Below are positions 61,948 to 64,000 of a DNA stretch of 64,000 nucleotides, in pieces. Below the pieces are notes generated by a model that made no database searches, had not been told where the DNA came from, and saw only the letters and a list, made by a program, of their open reading frames with translations. Source of the DNA: JANXSF01 sp043745195 (GTDB lineage Bacteria > Acidobacteriota > Terriglobia > Bryobacterales > Bryobacteraceae). Both the position numbers and the translations under genes were made by a program. The DNA lies in assembly GCA_043745195.1 (NCBI GenBank), contig JAYTTF010000247.1, positions 41,450-105,449 on the forward strand, read 5' to 3'. Numbering within the stretch: the first letter of the stretch is position 1; every line of letters starts with the position of its first letter.

Positions 61948-62910
61948 TTGAATATTGCCTTGTTCGGTTTCGGAAGTGTAGGTCGAAGTTTCGCCAGATT
62001 ATTGGAGAAGCAGAAGGCGGTTTATCCATTTCGCATCGTGGCTGTGCACACGGCACACCATGGAACCGCCTTCGACCTTGCAGGCATCACTGAATCCACA
62101 CCTTTCGGCCCAGCTATCGCATCTGCCGAAGAATTTCTGGATAAAGCCAATGCGGAAGTAGTAATAGAAATAACTTCCCTTAGCCCCCACAACGGCGAGC
62201 CCGCAATCGGCCATATCCGGGCAGCATTTGCACGAGGCATTCACGTCATCACCGCCAATAAAGGCCCCATTGCCCACGCCTATAGGGAACTGCGAAATGA
62301 AGCGTCCTTACGCCAACTTTTATTTCGATTTGAATCTACAGTGATGGACGGCACTCCAGTGTTCAACATGGTTCGTCACAATTTGCCAGGGATAACCATC
62401 CGAGGATTCTCGGCCGTATTCAATTCCACAACTCAAGTGGTGCTTCAGAAAATGCGCGAAGGAGCATCCATCTCTGAAGGCGTTGCCGTTGCGCAGGAAT
62501 TAGGGATTGCGGAAGCCGATGCCGGTTTCGATATTGACGGTTGGGATTCCGCCGCTAAAACTGCTGCTCTGGCCAATGTCTTGATGGATGCAGGCATGAC
62601 TCCACTCGATGTGGACCGCAGCGGGATTGGACACCTCACCCATCAGGAACTTGCAAGTATCGAAGGAACCGATAAAATAGTTGCACTGGTTGCTCGATCG
62701 TGGCGATCCGATAATGCCATCCAACTTCGTGTCAAAGCAGAAGCCCTGGATCGCAACGATCCATTGGCTCGTTTGCTAGGCACGTCTAACCTGCTGCAGT
62801 TGGAAACAGACCACATGGGCACCCTTGGTATTTTGGAGTTGAACCCAACGGTGGAACAAACCGCCTATGGATTATTTACTGATTTGGTAGACATTGCCAA
62901 ATCGATTTGA
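61948..62910 (+). CDS. Homoserine dehydrogenase, short form without ACT domain, TTG start
   Basis: A 320-residue NAD(P)-dependent enzyme that reduces aspartate semialdehyde to homoserine, on the route to Thr and Met. The Rossmann motif is IALFGFGSVGRSF. The catalytic/substrate region includes VITANKGPIAHAYREL, FESTVMDGTPVFNM and the FDIDGWDSAAKTAALAN signature. There is no regulatory ACT domain, so feedback by threonine is unlikely. The start is TTG at 61948 with a GGAG upstream. It sits 5 nt after the DUF4139 gene and 6 nt before the FAH-family gene. Confidence 0.9.
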   Translation: MNIALFGFGSVGRSFARLLEKQKAVYPFRIVAVHTAHHGTAFDLAGITESTPFGPAIASAEEFLDKANAEVVIEITSLSPHNGEPAIGHIRAAFARGIHVITANKGPIAHAYRELRNEASLRQLLFRFESTVMDGTPVFNMVRHNLPGITIRGFSAVFNSTTQVVLQKMREGASISEGVAVAQELGIAEADAGFDIDGWDSAAKTAALANVLMDAGMTPLDVDRSGIGHLTHQELASIEGTDKIVALVARSWRSDNAIQLRVKAEALDRNDPLARLLGTSNLLQLETDHMGTLGILELNPTVEQTAYGLFTDLVDIAKSI

Positions 62911-62916
62911 GAGGAC

Positions 62917-63750
62917 ATGAAACTAATACGATTTCTTCATCACGGCCAAGTTCACGCCGGTGTGGTTACCACGAACGGGATTGCACCGATCAACGAAATT
63001 AATGCCAAGTTCGGCTCGAAAGTGCCCAACGATTTGCTGGCTATTATTCAATCTGGAGATCTGACACCCTTGCGCGATGCTGCTCAAGCAACGGCCCTGC
63101 CACCAACTGAAGTGACCCCACTGCTTCCCTACCCCGTTCCACCAAAAATCTGGTGCATAGGCCTGAACTACAAATCACACGCCGAAGACATTAAGGCAGT
63201 GCAGCCGGAAGAACCGGGAAGCTTCATGAAGCCGGCTTCGTGCATGTTCGAACCTGGCGGGAATATTATTCTACCCCCAGCCAGAGTTTCAAACGATGTC
63301 GACGCCGAAGGAGAGTTGGGGGTCATCATCGGTAAGAAATGCCGCTTCGTTCCAATAGAAGAAGTTCCTTCTGTAATCTTCGGCTATACCACCACGCTCG
63401 ATTTAACGGCCCTCGACGTTCTGGCAAAGAACCCGCGCTATCTGACGCGTGCAAAAAGTATTGATACTTTTTTCAGCTTCGGACCTGTGATTGTGACTGC
63501 AGATGAAATAGCCGATGTGGACGCGCTTGAAGTGATAACCGAGCACAACGATGGTATTTGCTCCCGTGATTTCGTTCGCAACATGCGCCACCGGCCATAC
63601 CCGTTGGTAAGCTTTCATAGCGATTTCTTCACGCTCTACCCTGGCGATCTGATTTCCACCGGCTGCCCAAAAGGTGCTCGGATTAAGGCGGGTGATCGTG
63701 TTCGAGCGCGGATAGAAGGCGTGGGAACTACCTCTGCCAACGTCACGTAA
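62917..63750 (+). CDS. Fumarylacetoacetate hydrolase (FAH)-family protein
   Basis: A 277-residue enzyme of the FAH/acylpyruvase group. Metal ligands are visible in the usual order: CIGLNYKSHAEDI, FMKPASCMFEPGG, DVDAEGELGVIIGKK, and YTTTLDLTALDV in place of the common ND loop. The C-terminus (LISTGCPKGARIKAGDRV) is typical. Likely reactions are hydrolysis or decarboxylation of beta-diketo acids. It is last in the operon with DUF4139 and homoserine dehydrogenase. A group II intron end lies 36 nt beyond its stop. Confidence 0.92.
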   Translation: MKLIRFLHHGQVHAGVVTTNGIAPINEINAKFGSKVPNDLLAIIQSGDLTPLRDAAQATALPPTEVTPLLPYPVPPKIWCIGLNYKSHAEDIKAVQPEEPGSFMKPASCMFEPGGNIILPPARVSNDVDAEGELGVIIGKKCRFVPIEEVPSVIFGYTTTLDLTALDVLAKNPRYLTRAKSIDTFFSFGPVIVTADEIADVDALEVITEHNDGICSRDFVRNMRHRPYPLVSFHSDFFTLYPGDLISTGCPKGARIKAGDRVRARIEGVGTTSANVT

Positions 63751-63785
63751 TTAACGTAGATTCCAACGCTCAAGAAAGATCAATG

Positions 63786-63859
63786 ATCGGCATAGGGGCG
63801 GCGGTCACCCGCCGACCCCTGCCACACCACCGTGCGTACGGGTCCGTACACGGCGGTTC
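63786..63859 (-). ncRNA. Group II intron domains V and VI
   Basis: Domain V: GAACCGCCGTG from 63859 pairs with CACGGTGGT toward 63827, enclosing a GTACGG...CGTAC hairpin. Domain VI: GGCGG (63810 region) pairs with CCGCC next to GGGG/CCCC, leaving the tail TATGCCGAT at the proposed splice end. Domain V carries the catalytic metal site of the ribozyme. Confidence 0.82.
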
Positions 63860-63871
63860 GAGTCGGTTGCG

Positions 63872-64000
63872 CTAACACCCCTCTATCAACGTCGGAAGTC
63901 CGAGCGATTTGAAGTACGCATTCGTAAGCCCCACTGAAAGGGCTTTGGCCTTCGCGAGGTACCAAGGACCGAGTCCGCTGCCAGCCGTATTAGTGGCCAA
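63872..64000 (-). CDS. Group II intron reverse transcriptase/maturase (C-terminal 42 residues only)
   Basis: The minus strand is open from the window edge to a TAG at 63872. It reads GPWYLAKAKALSVGLTNAYF then KSLGLPTLIEGC, which resembles the conserved C-terminal end of bacterial group II intron-encoded proteins (WxL...ALSNAYF..LGL). The catalytic RT domain is off the window. The frame stops 12 nt before domain V, as expected for an ORF placed in domain IV. The rest of the gene lies to the right. Confidence 0.82.
   Translation of the reverse strand: MATNTAGSGLGPWYLAKAKALSVGLTNAYFKSLGLPTLIEGC

Larger units (their letters stand above)
63786..64000 (-). mobile_element. Group II intron, 3' part (continues beyond right edge)
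   Basis: Read on the minus strand, the end of a maturase frame (stop at 63872) is followed 12 nt later by a domain-V-like sequence beginning GAACCGCCGTG (from 63859), a domain-VI-like hairpin, and a 3' end near GCCGAT at 63786. This order is diagnostic of a bacterial group II intron. It is inserted 36 nt past the stop of the FAH-family gene, in opposite orientation. The 5' end and most of the intron are outside the window. Confidence 0.88.

Noticed and set aside
63780..63965. 61-residue minus-strand protein at the right edge
   Set aside because: The frame runs through the maturase end and intron domains V-VI in the wrong frame; the group II intron explains the region.

Overview
The window looks like a chromosomal segment of a Gram-negative, free-living heterotroph of the Acidobacteriota, most likely a Bryobacterales/Solibacter-type bacterium. 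That assignment is an inference from gene content: a four-gene DUF1549/DUF1501/DUF1592/DUF1552 block, a zinc metalloprotease of the DUF4953 type, several TIM-barrel isomerases with a Gfo/Idh/MocA oxidoreductase, RNase J, a bacilliredoxin and a selenocysteine-type redoxin. I saw no ribosomal RNA, CRISPR array or prophage.

Layout. 1-5.5 kb (minus): a cut FAD-linked oxidase, RNase J, a VWA protein and a MoxR-type ATPase, with a TrmB-type regulator divergent from the ATPase. 6.4-12.3 kb: a GT2 glycosyltransferase, tRNA-Val(GAC), a four-gene minus operon (two SPFH proteins, a methyltransferase, a TIM-barrel isomerase) and a Rpn-type nuclease. 12.4-22 kb: glutathione peroxidase, a DnaE-family polymerase behind a perfect palindrome, aldose epimerase, an isomerase/oxidoreductase pair, a lectin-like exported protein, prephenate dehydratase and UbiX. 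22-31.6 kb: an XRE regulator, an M20 peptidase head-to-head with a DUF255 thioredoxin-fold protein, Tpx, RsgA, an M23 peptidase and a fused alpha/beta E1 dehydrogenase. 31.6-34.8 kb (minus): NarL-type regulator, bacilliredoxin, NlpC/P60 peptidase and Ala-Glu epimerase, the last two a likely murein-peptide recycling pair.

The most interesting locus is 35.2-37.3 kb. A redoxin reading frame carries an in-frame TGA exactly where the catalytic cysteine is expected. The TGA is followed by a 17-nt hairpin with a GGUC loop, and the frame continues into a DsbD-alpha-like domain. I call it a selenocysteine-containing redoxin/DsbD-alpha fusion. It is followed at 11 nt by a TTG-started radical SAM protein.

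37-52.6 kb: TsaB, a DUF5060 glycosidase-like protein, the large metalloprotease, patatin, a decayed DUF4256 pseudogene next to an AlkD-like glycosylase, then the four exported cytochrome/Tat proteins as one minus operon. 52.8-63.8 kb: a membrane TPR protein, amidohydrolase, second GT2 enzyme, an intergenic region full of inverted repeats, an outer-membrane barrel with a response regulator, and an operon of DUF4139 protein, homoserine dehydrogenase and FAH-family hydrolase. The right edge holds the 3' end of a group II intron (minus strand), including the last 42 codons of its reverse transcriptase/maturase.

A theme is thiol/selenol redox chemistry: glutathione peroxidase, DUF255 protein, Tpx, bacilliredoxin and the Sec redoxin all lie within about 24 kb, though in separate transcription units.
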